DNA from: Kordiimonas sediminis
GTDB taxonomy: Bacteria; Pseudomonadota; Alphaproteobacteria; Sphingomonadales; Kordiimonadaceae
NCBI RefSeq assembly: GCF_014656395.1
Contig: NZ_BNCI01000002.1
Location: forward strand, 868,001 to 932,000
Direction: 5' to 3'
DNA length: 64,000 nucleotides
Below, one piece after another: positions 8,861 through 19,147 of the stretch; position 1 is the stretch's first letter; each line of letters starts with the position of its first letter. The notes under the pieces are model-generated. The model did not search any database. It saw only the letters and a list, made by a program, of their open reading frames with translations, and had not been told where the DNA came from. The translations under genes were made by a program, and so were the position numbers.

Positions 8861-9325
8861 CTACAGAGACTTAACTGCTTCTAATACTTCCTCAACATGT
8901 CCCTTGACTTTGACTTTACGCCAAATCTTTCGAACTGTTCCAGTTTCATCAATCAGAAATGTTGATCTATCAATACCCATGTATTCGCGGCCATAAAGTT
9001 TCTTCAAAACCCAGGAACCATAGGCGTCGATCGTCGTACCTTCCTCGTCAGATGCCAGACGCACTTTAAGGTCATTCTTTGCAATGAAATTATCGTGACG
9101 TTTAACACTATCTTTGGACATGCCTACCACAACAGCACCGGCTTCCTCAAAGTCCGAAAGTGCTTCTGTAAAGCCAATAGCTTCTGTCGTACACCCAGGC
9201 GTGCTATCTTTGGGGTAGAAAAACAGTACAAGTTTTTTGCCCTTATAATCCTCCAGACTGATATCCGTACCGCCATCACCGGGAAGCGTAAAATCTGGTG
9301 CAGGCTGTCCAACCTCTAAAGTCAT
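8861..9325 (-). CDS. bcp: Thiol peroxidase, Bcp/PrxQ-type peroxiredoxin
   Basis: 154-residue cytoplasmic peroxiredoxin that reduces hydrogen peroxide and organic hydroperoxides. The peroxidatic Cys lies in DSTPGCTTEAIGF near residue 45, with the conserved Pro/Thr before it and the distal Arg in DRSTFLID. The resolving Cys found five residues after the peroxidatic one in E. coli Bcp is Ile here, and the protein has no other Cys. It must therefore act as a 1-Cys enzyme and be recycled directly by an external thiol. It begins nine bases after glnE and precedes the DUF455 gene. Confidence 0.93.
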   Translation of the reverse strand: MTLEVGQPAPDFTLPGDGGTDISLEDYKGKKLVLFFYPKDSTPGCTTEAIGFTEALSDFEEAGAVVVGMSKDSVKRHDNFIAKNDLKVRLASDEEGTTIDAYGSWVLKKLYGREYMGIDRSTFLIDETGTVRKIWRKVKVKGHVEEVLEAVKSL

Positions 9326-9334
9326 TGAATACTC

Positions 9335-12268
9335 CTAATTATTTTGATCACTAATCATGCGGGCAGGGGCCGCAATCAATGTTTCATACAAAGTATATAT
9401 TTCGTTCTGTGTTTCAACCAGCTTGGCAAGCATTTGTTCAAAACTATCCTGTTCAGCTGCCTTGGCAAGAACAGTCTGCAAAGCATCCGCAATGTCTGCT
9501 TTACCGTCGTAATATTGTGGCTCCTTATCCCCTAAACATAGCCGCAACACAGACTGAATATTCTGCATAAAGGTATGAGCCTCTTTTAAAAGCGTTGCTC
9601 TGTCCTCCGATAAATAGTTGGAACTACTGAGCGCGTTGATCGCTTTATCCAACTCTGGCGCAAACAAGCCTGACGTTTCGGATCCGTTGTTCAAAAGAAG
9701 AAACTGAATGATAAATTCTATGTCAACCAAACCACCTCGACAGTGCTTGATGTTAAATGGGTTGCTATCTCCAAATTGAGAAAATAGTTTTTCCCGCATA
9801 TCAGCAACTGCCACGACAAGCTTATCATCCTCACGCGGGGCGCACAAAACATGTTGAATTGCTTTTTCAAGACTGGGCTGTAATTTTTCTGGCGCCAATA
9901 TAATCCGGGCACGGGTAAGCGCCATATGCTCCCACGTCCACGCAGATTGCTCGTAATAGTTCTCAAAAGTTTCCAATGTCACAACAAGGGGCCCCTGTGA
10001 CCCGGATGGACGCAGTCGTGTATCTACTTCATACAGGCGGCCTTCTGTCGTCAATGCTGTAATGGCCGTAATGATATTCTGACCAAGACGAGAAAAATAC
10101 TGACTGGGCATCAGCGGCTTGTCCCCGTCAGACACCGATGACATGTCTTCTGTATGATACAGAAATACAATATCCAGATCAGAGGTATGTGTCAGTTCCC
10201 GACCACCGTATTTACCAAGTGCCAGTATAGCTATTCCACCATCAGGGAAACGGCCGTGACGCCGTGCGAATTCCTTTTCAACATGGGGAACAAGCGTCTG
10301 CAAAACAGTATCCGCAACTCTTGTCATGGCTTCCCCTGTCTCCCGCACATTTGCAAGTGCTTCCAGCAAATGCACCCCCGAGCGGAACTTGTAATCAGCT
10401 GCAAATCTTCGCACGATATCCAGAACATCCTGATAGTCACTAGCTGCTCTTAGAAGATGATTTAATTCCTTCATTAAGACTTCATACGATTCAATAGGCT
10501 CAAAAAAGGACGGTTCCAGCACATTGTCCCACAGCGCCGTATTTTTGCTAAGCGTCTCTGCAAGCGCAGGTGCTAACGCCATTATGCGGGACATTAGTCC
10601 AAAAAGACCGGGATTAGCACGAAGCATAGAGAAAAGCTGAACTCCTGCAGGTAGTTTGGATACAAAACCATCAAATCTTGCACAGGCCGCGTGTGGATCA
10701 GGTGCAGTAGAAAAAGCCTCAATCAAACCAGGCAGGCACTGAAAAAATAGCCGACGTGCTCGCTCCGTCTTTAACGCCCGGTAACGTCCACGCAACATAT
10801 TTTCAAGTGAAGAGAAGGCAGCATCTGGATTAGGAAAACCAGCATCTTCCAGCAATTGGAGTATTTGGTCATCATTCAAAATGCCAGAGTCCTGCTCGGA
10901 CTGCTCAGGCAGCAGACCATCATAAATTGATTGAACACGGGAGCAAACAGACATTAATTCATCACTAAAGGCCTGTGTAGAGCTATAGCCGCAGAAGCTG
11001 GCCAGATTTTCCTGTGCTCGCTCATCAACGGGTATAGTGTGTGTTTGTTTGTCCTCCACCATCTGAATGCGGTGTTCGATAGCTCTTAAATATTTATATG
11101 CGTTCGTGAGAAACATAAACGCTTCTTGAGTAATAAGCCCCAGATCAGCCAAGACAGAGAGAGCCTCCAACGTGCCCCTGATACGCAGTTCGGGATGCCG
11201 CCCGGCATAAAGCAACTGGTTGACCTGCGCGAAGAACTCAATTTCCCTGATACCCCCCTGTCCGAGTTTGACATCAAATCCAGAAAAATGAACTTCCTGT
11301 TGATCATAGTGACGATTGATCTGGTTTTTGATGGCAGCAATGTCGCTTAGCCCCGCAAAGTCCATATTTTTACGCCAGACCCAGGGGCGCATAAGCTCCA
11401 GAAAAGCCTCACCTGCGGAAACATCTCCCGCTACGGCGCGCGCTTTGATCATGGCAGATCTCTCCCAGTTTGCGGCCAGAGAATGATAATAATGTTCTGC
11501 TGCATAGATTGAAATAGCGACAGGTGTTGCTCCAGGATCAGGCCGTAACCGCAGATCAGTACGGAAAACATAGCCGTGCATTGTACGTTGATCCAGTATT
11601 TGAACCAGTTCCTGCGTTAGCTTAACGTAACATTCGGGCAAAGACTTGCGGCCAGTATAAGTGGCGACATCAGGGTCAAAAAAGATAATCAGGTCAATGT
11701 CAGACGAATAATTTAATTCGAAGGCCCCTAATTTGCCCATGCCCAGAATTATCAGACCACTGTTCCTGGTTAAAGCTGGTGAAACACCCTCAATATCCCC
11801 GGCGGGCCATGCAAGTTCTCCCTTTAGCATTCTCGCGTGAAGTAGATGCGCCACAGAAATGTTAATACATGCATCTGCAAATTCACTTAATGCTCTTGTA
11901 ACTTTCTCAACTGTCCACTGCGAAGTAATATCAGCATAGGCACAGACCAGCGATATGCGCGCTTTCATCTGACGCAGAAAGATCATCAAATCTTCTTTAC
12001 GCTCGCCCTCTGGCCTTGTGCCCCGGAGGTCAGCCATGACAGTCTGCAAGACATGGTCTGGCCCATGATCTGCAATTGCCGCAAGCACTTCGATATTGCG
12101 CGGCAGCAATTCCAGTAGAAACGGACTGTGAGCTGCGATAGCGCGCCAATCTTTGGAAAACTCAGTATCTGGGGCAAATTTTGTATGACCTTTAGCCAAT
12201 TCTGCCCAAATTTCGTCTGCTTTTTCGCTATACTGATAGGTAATTGATATAGTGTCAGGGTCAGACAT
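9335..12268 (-). CDS. glnE: Bifunctional glutamine synthetase adenylyltransferase/deadenylase
   Basis: GlnE adds or removes AMP on glutamine synthetase according to nitrogen status, signalled by PII and glutamine. It is about 977 residues from the ATG at 12268 (MSDPDTISITYQYSEK), close to family size. Two nucleotidyltransferase domains are visible: N-terminal (GMGKLGAFELNYSSDIDLI) and C-terminal (GKYGGRELTHTSDLDIVFLY), each with a Gly-rich loop and an SDxD metal site, separated by helical regions. The reading frame stays open another 92 codons upstream, but that part crosses the start of the divergent AsmA-like gene and looks non-conserved, so I rejected it. It probably leads the glnE-bcp-DUF455 operon. 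Confidence 0.95.
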   Translation of the reverse strand: MSDPDTISITYQYSEKADEIWAELAKGHTKFAPDTEFSKDWRAIAAHSPFLLELLPRNIEVLAAIADHGPDHVLQTVMADLRGTRPEGERKEDLMIFLRQMKARISLVCAYADITSQWTVEKVTRALSEFADACINISVAHLLHARMLKGELAWPAGDIEGVSPALTRNSGLIILGMGKLGAFELNYSSDIDLIIFFDPDVATYTGRKSLPECYVKLTQELVQILDQRTMHGYVFRTDLRLRPDPGATPVAISIYAAEHYYHSLAANWERSAMIKARAVAGDVSAGEAFLELMRPWVWRKNMDFAGLSDIAAIKNQINRHYDQQEVHFSGFDVKLGQGGIREIEFFAQVNQLLYAGRHPELRIRGTLEALSVLADLGLITQEAFMFLTNAYKYLRAIEHRIQMVEDKQTHTIPVDERAQENLASFCGYSSTQAFSDELMSVCSRVQSIYDGLLPEQSEQDSGILNDDQILQLLEDAGFPNPDAAFSSLENMLRGRYRALKTERARRLFFQCLPGLIEAFSTAPDPHAACARFDGFVSKLPAGVQLFSMLRANPGLFGLMSRIMALAPALAETLSKNTALWDNVLEPSFFEPIESYEVLMKELNHLLRAASDYQDVLDIVRRFAADYKFRSGVHLLEALANVRETGEAMTRVADTVLQTLVPHVEKEFARRHGRFPDGGIAILALGKYGGRELTHTSDLDIVFLYHTEDMSSVSDGDKPLMPSQYFSRLGQNIITAITALTTEGRLYEVDTRLRPSGSQGPLVVTLETFENYYEQSAWTWEHMALTRARIILAPEKLQPSLEKAIQHVLCAPREDDKLVVAVADMREKLFSQFGDSNPFNIKHCRGGLVDIEFIIQFLLLNNGSETSGLFAPELDKAINALSSSNYLSEDRATLLKEAHTFMQNIQSVLRLCLGDKEPQYYDGKADIADALQTVLAKAAEQDSFEQMLAKLVETQNEIYTLYETLIAAPARMISDQNN

Positions 12269-12383
12269 AATTAACTCGTGATGAAAATGTTCTTGCCTTG
12301 ACCCATTAGTAACTGCTTGATAGCACGGTGCAACCGATAAAATGGTATCCGGTAAGGTCCATAGGGCTGACGAGGTATAATAA

Positions 12384-15300
12384 GTGAAATTAGCCGGAAA
12401 ATTTTTAAACGCAGTCTTCTGGTGGGCTCTAACAATTTTTCTACTGGCCTTTGGTGCAGTGTCACTTCGGCTTTTATACGCGCCAATTGATTTATCCTTT
12501 GCCCAACCTGTCGTTTCTGAGCAGGTATCCAGGCTATTCCCCAATTGGGAGATTGATTATTCAACCTCTGAAATCGGCTGGGACTGGTCTGACCTCAGAC
12601 CCTGGATACAGGTTAAAGATATCAAACTTACAGACAAAAGGGGTAGGCTGACTATTGACGTCCCTACAGGAAAGCTCGGCCTAGATCGTACTATTCTTGC
12701 CGGTGTTGTGTCACCTGCACAGATAAATCTCGATAATGCGGTTGTCGTGATCAAGGATATCGCCGGGCTTTATGCTGTTGATGAAAACGTACCAGCCAGT
12801 CCGGGAATGCTCGATGACCTTTTCGCAGACTCAGGCGCCCCGACGCTGGAGATCTTTAAACCACTGACGAATGCATTTTTTCGTGTAAAAAGCAGAATGA
12901 TCAGACTTACACCTGATCTTGATGCAATTCGGTTCACAAACACCAGGGTCATAATTAAACGCGACGAAGGGTTTGAAGATGCCATCGTCAATGCCCCTAG
13001 ACTTCTCCTGACAAAAAATGACGTGCAGGATATTACGCTTGATGCGCTTATTGATGCACGCATTGGCGGCGAGCCGATACAAATTTCGACATACGGCGCC
13101 ACCAGTCTGGAAGACAAAATCCTGAACGTGATTTTCTGGATTCACGACATTAACCTTGCTCACATTCATGAGGCAGCCAACCTGCCTGAAATGGTCAAAA
13201 TCTTTAACATTCCGGCCTCTTTCGAAATCAACGCATCATTATCCTCCACTGCCGGCTTAACAAAGGCTGACATCAAAGCAGATATCGGCGAAGGTTTCTT
13301 AGACGACCCACTGATGTTCCCTGAACTTGCACCAGTTAAATACGCTGCATTGGAAGGCACCTTTGACCCCCAAGCCGAAGTTTTCACCATTGATGAATTC
13401 GAGGCATCGACAGGCACCAGGCTTGTTTCAGGCGGCGGCATGCTCTACTGGAGCGATGATATCTCAAAGCCTGGCGTTCAGTTTACTATTGAGACACCAG
13501 AGGCCAGTCTTGATGAAATATTGCGCTACTGGCCTGCAAAATATCACCCTGACGGCAGCCAAAGGGGTGGACGTGCCTGGGTGAGCCAAAATATGATCTC
13601 AGGAACAGGTCGTAATGCAGTATTTTCATTGAATATTGACCCAAAAGGGCAAGGTGGTTTTGAAGGGGGAAGTAAACTTCGCCTGGATTTCGGCTTTGAC
13701 GATATTAAGACGAATTATTTGAAGGAAATGACCCCAATTATCAATGCTCAAGGTAGTGGGGTTCTAACTGAACATACTCTGGATATAAAAATCAATACCG
13801 CAACCATTGACGGGCTGCCTGTCACCAATAGCCGTGTATTGCTTGAAGATATTGATAAAGGCATAGACGCTACCGGGACCTTCACCATCAATTTAGAAGG
13901 GCCCGTGCGGCAGATTTTAAATATTATCGATACTGATCCAGTAAATATCAGCCAGAAAATTGCCCTTGATCTAGACAGGATTGGTGGGAACGCCTCTGTT
14001 GAGGCAGAAATTCATGTCCCGCTTCGACCAGACCTTCCGACGGAGGATGTTCTATATACAGTTAGCGCGGACATCGACAATGCTTTTGTAAGAGACATTT
14101 TGAACGGTGACGGGATCAGTGACGGTGATTTATCACTTGGCCTAGACCCTGACATTTTGACCATTGGCGGTACTGCCATGTTAAACGGCGTTTCAGTTGA
14201 TATGCACTGGATTGAAGACTTTAAGACAGGGCGAGATGATCCAGACGCAGATACTACACTTCTGATCACCCATGCCACGGCTTCTGCCGATAGCTTAAAG
14301 GCACTACAGATAGATATTACTAAATTTGTAGAAGGACCAGTTACAGGCAACGCTACCTTCACTGGACGGTCCATGAACTTGAAACATGTTGACTTCGCAG
14401 GAGAGTCCAGTGGCGCAACATTAAAGATTGAAGAACTCGCTTACCAGCGTCCGTCAGATATGCCTTTTGCTTTTGCCGGGGACGTTAGCTTCGCTGAAAC
14501 AGGCACTTCGGTTAACACTCTTGCCCTTAGTGGACAGAACCTCTCCGCAACTGGCAACATATTTATTCGTCCCTCAGCCATCGGCGGTGTGACTGGTCAA
14601 TTACACTTTACGGAACTGAATGACACGAAAAATCTTATCCTTGGTTTTTCTGTTGATAACGATAACAGCGCTGACATTCGTCTTAGGGCAGATGTTTTTG
14701 ATGCACGTCCTATCCTTACAGATGACCACGAGCAGGAAACAGTGCCACTACAACAGGCTGACAACACTGACGATACTCCTGCAGTGTCGATGACTACAGT
14801 CAATCTTGAGGCAAAGAAACTATTACTTCTAAACGATGAAATACTTCAAGCCGTTAAGCTTGAAACTGTTTTCAAAGGTCATGAACCTGACAGCATTGAA
14901 CTGACTGGCACGCTAGAGAAAAGTCAATCTGCAGTTTCTTTTGCAGTCATCCCTCAAGCAAACACCGTAAATGCACTCACAATCAAAACAGATGATGCCG
15001 GAGCGTTTTTGCGCGGCATGGGACTTTTCTCCCACCTCAATGGAGGGTCCATGGAATTTACCGGGGAGACGTCAGGATGGGGCAGTACCCTGTATCTAAA
15101 AGGAAAAGGAGGGTCAAAGTCTAACATTCTGGTTCAATCGTCCGATGAGCTTGGTGACAATGTAACCGAAGGCGTAATTCAGGGACTGGACGAATATTTG
15201 AAAGGGGATCCCATTAGCCTGACAGAAACCACTATCTCCTTATCATATGACAAGGGGCTGCTTGACTTCGATTCAGTAAAGGCAAACGGTGCATCTTTGG

Positions 15301-15692
15301 GGATGACGCTTGAGGGTCAAATTCACACTGGGGAAAACAAAGTTAACCTGAACGGTGTGATTGTTCCCGCCTATGGCCTGAATGCACTTTTTGGAAAAAT
15401 CCCTGTCATCGGCGCAATCTTAACCGGTGGGGCCGGTAAAGGTATCTTCGGATTTTCGTACCGTGTAAAGGGTACAATTGATGATCCTGCCTTCAACGTA
15501 AATCCCCTGTCTGGTCTGGCGCCTGGCTTCCTGCGCTTACTTTTCGAGGGTGCAAAAGGCAAAGTATCGAACGTACAGACACCAGAAGAAAAAGAGAAAA
15601 AACCTGAAGATCCAGATCAAAACGCCAAAGATACAGAACAGGCACAAAGCAAAGGCGAAGGTGATACAATTCCGTCACACGTTCCTGCATAA
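12384..15692 (+). CDS. Large AsmA-like/YhdP-type envelope protein (DUF3971)
   Basis: 1102 residues with an N-terminal membrane helix (about residues 9-30: FWWALTIFLLAFGAVSL) and a very long beta-rich periplasmic part of the AsmA/DUF3971 superfamily. The conserved tail includes NALFGKIPVIGAILTGG and the end is charged and disordered. E. coli relatives (YhdP, TamB, YdbH) form hydrophobic grooves that carry phospholipids between the membranes; that role here rests on family resemblance. The GTG start at 12384 has GAGG eight bases upstream. It is divergent from glnE and convergent with tyrS. Confidence 0.85.
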   Translation: MKLAGKFLNAVFWWALTIFLLAFGAVSLRLLYAPIDLSFAQPVVSEQVSRLFPNWEIDYSTSEIGWDWSDLRPWIQVKDIKLTDKRGRLTIDVPTGKLGLDRTILAGVVSPAQINLDNAVVVIKDIAGLYAVDENVPASPGMLDDLFADSGAPTLEIFKPLTNAFFRVKSRMIRLTPDLDAIRFTNTRVIIKRDEGFEDAIVNAPRLLLTKNDVQDITLDALIDARIGGEPIQISTYGATSLEDKILNVIFWIHDINLAHIHEAANLPEMVKIFNIPASFEINASLSSTAGLTKADIKADIGEGFLDDPLMFPELAPVKYAALEGTFDPQAEVFTIDEFEASTGTRLVSGGGMLYWSDDISKPGVQFTIETPEASLDEILRYWPAKYHPDGSQRGGRAWVSQNMISGTGRNAVFSLNIDPKGQGGFEGGSKLRLDFGFDDIKTNYLKEMTPIINAQGSGVLTEHTLDIKINTATIDGLPVTNSRVLLEDIDKGIDATGTFTINLEGPVRQILNIIDTDPVNISQKIALDLDRIGGNASVEAEIHVPLRPDLPTEDVLYTVSADIDNAFVRDILNGDGISDGDLSLGLDPDILTIGGTAMLNGVSVDMHWIEDFKTGRDDPDADTTLLITHATASADSLKALQIDITKFVEGPVTGNATFTGRSMNLKHVDFAGESSGATLKIEELAYQRPSDMPFAFAGDVSFAETGTSVNTLALSGQNLSATGNIFIRPSAIGGVTGQLHFTELNDTKNLILGFSVDNDNSADIRLRADVFDARPILTDDHEQETVPLQQADNTDDTPAVSMTTVNLEAKKLLLLNDEILQAVKLETVFKGHEPDSIELTGTLEKSQSAVSFAVIPQANTVNALTIKTDDAGAFLRGMGLFSHLNGGSMEFTGETSGWGSTLYLKGKGGSKSNILVQSSDELGDNVTEGVIQGLDEYLKGDPISLTETTISLSYDKGLLDFDSVKANGASLGMTLEGQIHTGENKVNLNGVIVPAYGLNALFGKIPVIGAILTGGAGKGIFGFSYRVKGTIDDPAFNVNPLSGLAPGFLRLLFEGAKGKVSNVQTPEEKEKKPEDPDQNAKDTEQAQSKGEGDTIPSHVPA

Positions 15693-15693
15693 A

Positions 15694-15723
15694 AAAAGCC
15701 CCTGAGAAAACCCAGGAGCTTTT
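15694..15723. terminator. Hairpin between AsmA-like gene and tyrS
   Basis: AAAAGC-C-CCTG pairs with CAGG-A-GCTTTT, with one C/A mismatch, around an eight-base loop. The stem has A- and T-rich outer ends, so it can act as a rho-independent terminator on both strands. It starts right after the TAA of the plus-strand gene. Confidence 0.7.
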
Positions 15724-15744
15724 ATAAACTCAGCATATACTGAC

Positions 15745-16995
15745 TTATGAAGTCTTAACGAGGGCGTGACGCTTCTTACCCGCAGATAATTTGATATGGT
15801 CACCATCCAAATCATTGGCAGTAATGGTCGCATCAATATCATCAACTTTTTCATCGTTAATTTTTGCGCCACCTTGCTGAACCAGACGTCTGATTTCACC
15901 CTTTGACTTACCCAGACCGGCCTCAAGAAACAAATCTACAATATTGATACCTGCTGACAACGATGTTGCTGCTACTGAAACTGTAGGCAGGTCATCACCT
16001 GCGCCCTTGTTGGCGAAGGTTTCAGTGGCAGTTTTCTCTGCATTTATCGCAGCATCACGACCACGGCAAATGGCAGTAGCTTCATTTGCCAGAATGATTT
16101 TTGCCTCATTAATTTCAGCACCTTGCAGTGCTTCCAGCCGGCGTACCTCATCCATTGGTAGTGTTGTAAATAACCGTAGGAATCGACCGACATCTGCGTC
16201 TTGTGTATTACGCCAGAACTGCCAGTAGTCATAGGCTGGCAAATGATCTTCATTTAGCCAAACAGCACCAGCAGCCGTTTTCCCCATCTTCTTACCGTCT
16301 GCAGTCGTGATTAGGGGGGTCGTAATGCCAAATAGCTGCTTCTGGAGTTTCCTGCGGCCCAGCTCAATACCATTAACGATATTACCCCACTGGTCAGAAC
16401 CACCCATCTGCAGGATACAATTCTCCCGCTGTGCAAGTTCCATGAAGTCATATGCCTGCAGGATCATATAATTGAATTCAAGGAATGTAAGCGGCTGTTC
16501 CCGGTCAAGGCGAAGCTTAACGCTATCAAAGGTCAACATCCGATTGATCGTAAACTGTGTCCCAACTTCACGCAGCATAGTGATGTAGTTCAAACCACTG
16601 AGCCAGTCATCATTATTGACAACATGCGCGTCTGTTGGTTGATCGCCAAAGGAAAGTACCTTTTCAAAAACCGTGCGAATACCCGCCATATTGTCTGCGA
16701 TAGCATCGTCAGTCAGCAGTTTACGGCTTTCATCCTTACCTGACGGATCGCCGATACGTGTTGTACCACCACCCAGAAGAACAATAGGGCGATTACCCGT
16801 TTTCTGGAGCCAATAAAGCATCATAATTTGTACAAGCCCGCCAACATGTAGTGAACGTGCAGTGCAATCAAATCCTATATATGCTGAAATTGGGCCTTCC
16901 GCCATCTTGGCATCCAGACCTTCAAGGTCGGTTGTCTGATGAATGAAGTCGCGTTCAGTCAAAATCTGTAAAAATTCGGATTTAAGTGTAGTCAT
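15745..16995 (-). CDS. tyrS: Tyrosyl-tRNA synthetase
   Basis: 416-residue class I aminoacyl-tRNA synthetase that charges tRNA-Tyr. The HIGH-like motif is HVGG at residues 50-53, the KMSKS motif appears as KMGKT at residues 236-240, and GSDQWGN marks the tyrosine/ATP pocket. A C-terminal S4-type RNA-binding domain covers about residues 350-410. Length and motifs are normal. It is divergent from anmK with a 112-base gap that must hold both promoters; no strong -35/-10 pair stood out. The ATG at 16995 has only a weak ribosome site. Confidence 0.97.
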   Translation of the reverse strand: MTTLKSEFLQILTERDFIHQTTDLEGLDAKMAEGPISAYIGFDCTARSLHVGGLVQIMMLYWLQKTGNRPIVLLGGGTTRIGDPSGKDESRKLLTDDAIADNMAGIRTVFEKVLSFGDQPTDAHVVNNDDWLSGLNYITMLREVGTQFTINRMLTFDSVKLRLDREQPLTFLEFNYMILQAYDFMELAQRENCILQMGGSDQWGNIVNGIELGRRKLQKQLFGITTPLITTADGKKMGKTAAGAVWLNEDHLPAYDYWQFWRNTQDADVGRFLRLFTTLPMDEVRRLEALQGAEINEAKIILANEATAICRGRDAAINAEKTATETFANKGAGDDLPTVSVAATSLSAGINIVDLFLEAGLGKSKGEIRRLVQQGGAKINDEKVDDIDATITANDLDGDHIKLSAGKKRHALVKTS

Positions 16996-17107
16996 GATGT
17001 TTTGTCCAAAAAGCTAACAAATGTCTTCAAGTGTGCGGTGATGTAGCATAAGCTGGTCCAAAGGCAAAGAAACAATAGCCAATACACAGAGTAGGAGCCT
17101 TCAATCT

Positions 17108-18268
17108 ATGTCAACGCTGGGACAGCCGGGACAAATAAAATGCGCAATCGGCTTGATGAGCGGTACATCAATGGACGGTATTGATGCTGCAATGATTTTC
17201 ACCGACGGTGTATCAGTCGAACGTCTGGGACCATCTATTACAATCGAATACCCGGATGGCCTCAGGGACCGGATTAAACAAGCAATGCAAGTTGCCAGTG
17301 CCTGTCTTCAGCCCAAGCAAGATGATCCGCAGATAAAACTGCTGGAACAGGACATAACCGACCTGCACGCTGACGCCGTATTTGAATTGTTATCCGTTAC
17401 AGGTCAAGACCCAAAATCAGTTGATGTCGTAGGATTTCATGGCCAAACAATCATGCACCGCCCTGATAGAAAATGGACGTGGCAAATCGGTGATGGTGGT
17501 CGTCTGGCGGGCCGTGTTGGCATACCCGTTGTTAATGACTTCAGATCCGCAGATATGCGTGCAGGTGGGGAAGGGGCGCCGCTAGTGCCCTTGTATCATG
17601 CGGCGCTGCTGACACGGCATCACAAACATAATACTGTTGCCGTGCTGAATATTGGCGGTGTTGCAAACGTTACATGGATAGACTTTTCAAAAGATCAAGA
17701 TAATCCAGCGATCATGGCGTTTGACACAGGTCCAGGTAATGCAATTTTGGACGACTGGGCGGAAATTCATACAGGTACACCGTGCGATACTGATGGAAAC
17801 CTGGCCTCCCGCGGCATCATTCACAAAGAAGTTGTCATGGGTCTGATGGCGTCTCCCTATTTTGATGAAACACCCCCAAAGACACTGGACCGCGATGATT
17901 TTAACACGCAGCCGGTTCGTGGTTTATCAGCCGAAGACGGGGCCGCGACACTTACCGAAGTAATCGTTGAATCAATGGTTTCAGCACAGAGCCATTTTCC
18001 AAAGTCTCCGGAAGCCTGGTATGTATGTGGTGGTGGCCGACACAATGCAACGCTCATGCGGCGTCTGCGGCGTCGTTTTCCCGTTCTGTTAGAGCCCGTC
18101 GAGACACTAGGCTGGCGCGGCGATGCCTTGGAAGCAGAGGCTTTTGCTTTTCTTGCAGTACGGTCCGTGCGCGACTTACCACTAACTATTCCTGCAACAA
18201 CAGGTTGCCAGACCCCGACCACAGGCGGCGTTTTGCATAAGCCAATCGGCCGGCGGCTTAAACGGTAA
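17108..18268 (+). CDS. anmK: Anhydro-N-acetylmuramic acid kinase
   Basis: AnmK phosphorylates and opens 1,6-anhydro-MurNAc released from old cell wall, feeding peptidoglycan recycling. The 386-residue protein shows the family start motif GLMSGTSMDGID, the mid-protein NIGGVANVTW and DTGPGNAILDDW ATPase motifs, and YVCGGGRHN near the C-terminus. AGGAG lies about ten bases before the ATG. The lytic transglycosylase that makes anhydro-sugars may include MltG, encoded at about 28.7 kb. The divergent tyrS/anmK arrangement recurs in alphaproteobacteria. Confidence 0.95.
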   Translation: MSTLGQPGQIKCAIGLMSGTSMDGIDAAMIFTDGVSVERLGPSITIEYPDGLRDRIKQAMQVASACLQPKQDDPQIKLLEQDITDLHADAVFELLSVTGQDPKSVDVVGFHGQTIMHRPDRKWTWQIGDGGRLAGRVGIPVVNDFRSADMRAGGEGAPLVPLYHAALLTRHHKHNTVAVLNIGGVANVTWIDFSKDQDNPAIMAFDTGPGNAILDDWAEIHTGTPCDTDGNLASRGIIHKEVVMGLMASPYFDETPPKTLDRDDFNTQPVRGLSAEDGAATLTEVIVESMVSAQSHFPKSPEAWYVCGGGRHNATLMRRLRRRFPVLLEPVETLGWRGDALEAEAFAFLAVRSVRDLPLTIPATTGCQTPTTGGVLHKPIGRRLKR

Positions 18269-18286
18269 AGGTTATATAAATAAAAG

Positions 18287-18304
18287 AGGGGCCATGTGGC
18301 CCCT
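18287..18304. terminator. Bidirectional hairpin between anmK and alpha/beta hydrolase
   Basis: AGGGGCCA pairs perfectly with TGGCCCCT around a two-base loop. The pairing extends into AAG/CTT with one bulged T. Flanking A-rich and TTCTTCA tracts give weak U-runs on both strands. It lies between convergent genes. Confidence 0.7.
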
Positions 18305-18332
18305 TCTTCATATCAGTCTGTCACAACTCAGC

Positions 18333-18977
18333 CTAGGGTGTACCCAAACGCTTGTTCAAATATGTATTCACTGACTTCACAAGTAGCTGCAGTTCATTCT
18401 CAAAGAAATGATTGGCACCTGAAATTGTGGAATGATCTATCGTGATCTGTTTCTGAATATGAAGCTTTTCAACCAGTTTCTCGATGGAATGCGGTGTGAC
18501 CAGATCATCATCTTCCGCCTGGACAATTAATCCTGATGACGGACAAGGCGCCAAAAATGAGAAATCATAAAGGTTCGCTGGCGGCGCCACAGAAATGAAC
18601 CCTTCAATCTCAGGGCGGCGCATCAGAAGCTGCATCGCAATCCAGGCTCCAAAAGAAAATCCCGCTATCCATGTTTTGCTTGAATTGGCATTCATACTCT
18701 GAAGCCAATCAAGGGCAGCGGCAGCATCTGAAAGCTCCCCAACTCCATTATCAAATTCGCCCTGACTTCGACCTATGCCGCGAAAATTGAACCGAAGTGT
18801 CGCAAAGCCACGATGCGCGAAGATGTGGTAGAGGTAGTATGCAACCTTATTATCCATGTTGCCGCCATACTGCGGATGCTGATGAAGAATTAGGGCAACG
18901 GGTGCGCTGTTATCCTTGCCTGGCTGATAACGGCCCTCGAGGCGACCCGCAGGTCCATTGAAAATAATTTCCGGCAT
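18333..18977 (-). CDS. Alpha/beta hydrolase (COG2945-type)
   Basis: 214-residue cytoplasmic alpha/beta-fold hydrolase. The nucleophile elbow GFSFGAW (Ser near residue 107), the oxyanion-side motif HQHPQYGGNMDNKV, RFNFRGIGRSQGEFD, an acidic residue in QAEDDDLVTP and the late His in GANHFF form a plausible catalytic triad. Members of this COG have no agreed substrate, so none is given. It is divergent from the cysteine desulfurase operon, an arrangement also seen near Fe-S assembly genes in other alphaproteobacteria. Confidence 0.85.
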   Translation of the reverse strand: MPEIIFNGPAGRLEGRYQPGKDNSAPVALILHQHPQYGGNMDNKVAYYLYHIFAHRGFATLRFNFRGIGRSQGEFDNGVGELSDAAAALDWLQSMNANSSKTWIAGFSFGAWIAMQLLMRRPEIEGFISVAPPANLYDFSFLAPCPSSGLIVQAEDDDLVTPHSIEKLVEKLHIQKQITIDHSTISGANHFFENELQLLVKSVNTYLNKRLGTP

Positions 18978-19147
18978 ATGTTATGTCTTTTTCTCGTTTT
19001 CCCGGTCACATAACGGCTGTTCGTGAACTCAGGATTTGATACAGTCCACCTTCTATATCCAATTTAGGGTATAAAGAGCAAGCTTTCTGATTTTACCAAA
19101 CAACAATATATCAACAAATACAAAGTGATAGCAGAAATAGTTAAACC

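Noticed and set aside
12269-12544. 92-codon N-terminal extension of glnE
   Set aside because: It crosses the start of the divergent AsmA-like gene and does not look like GlnE. The ATG at 12268 gives the normal family length.
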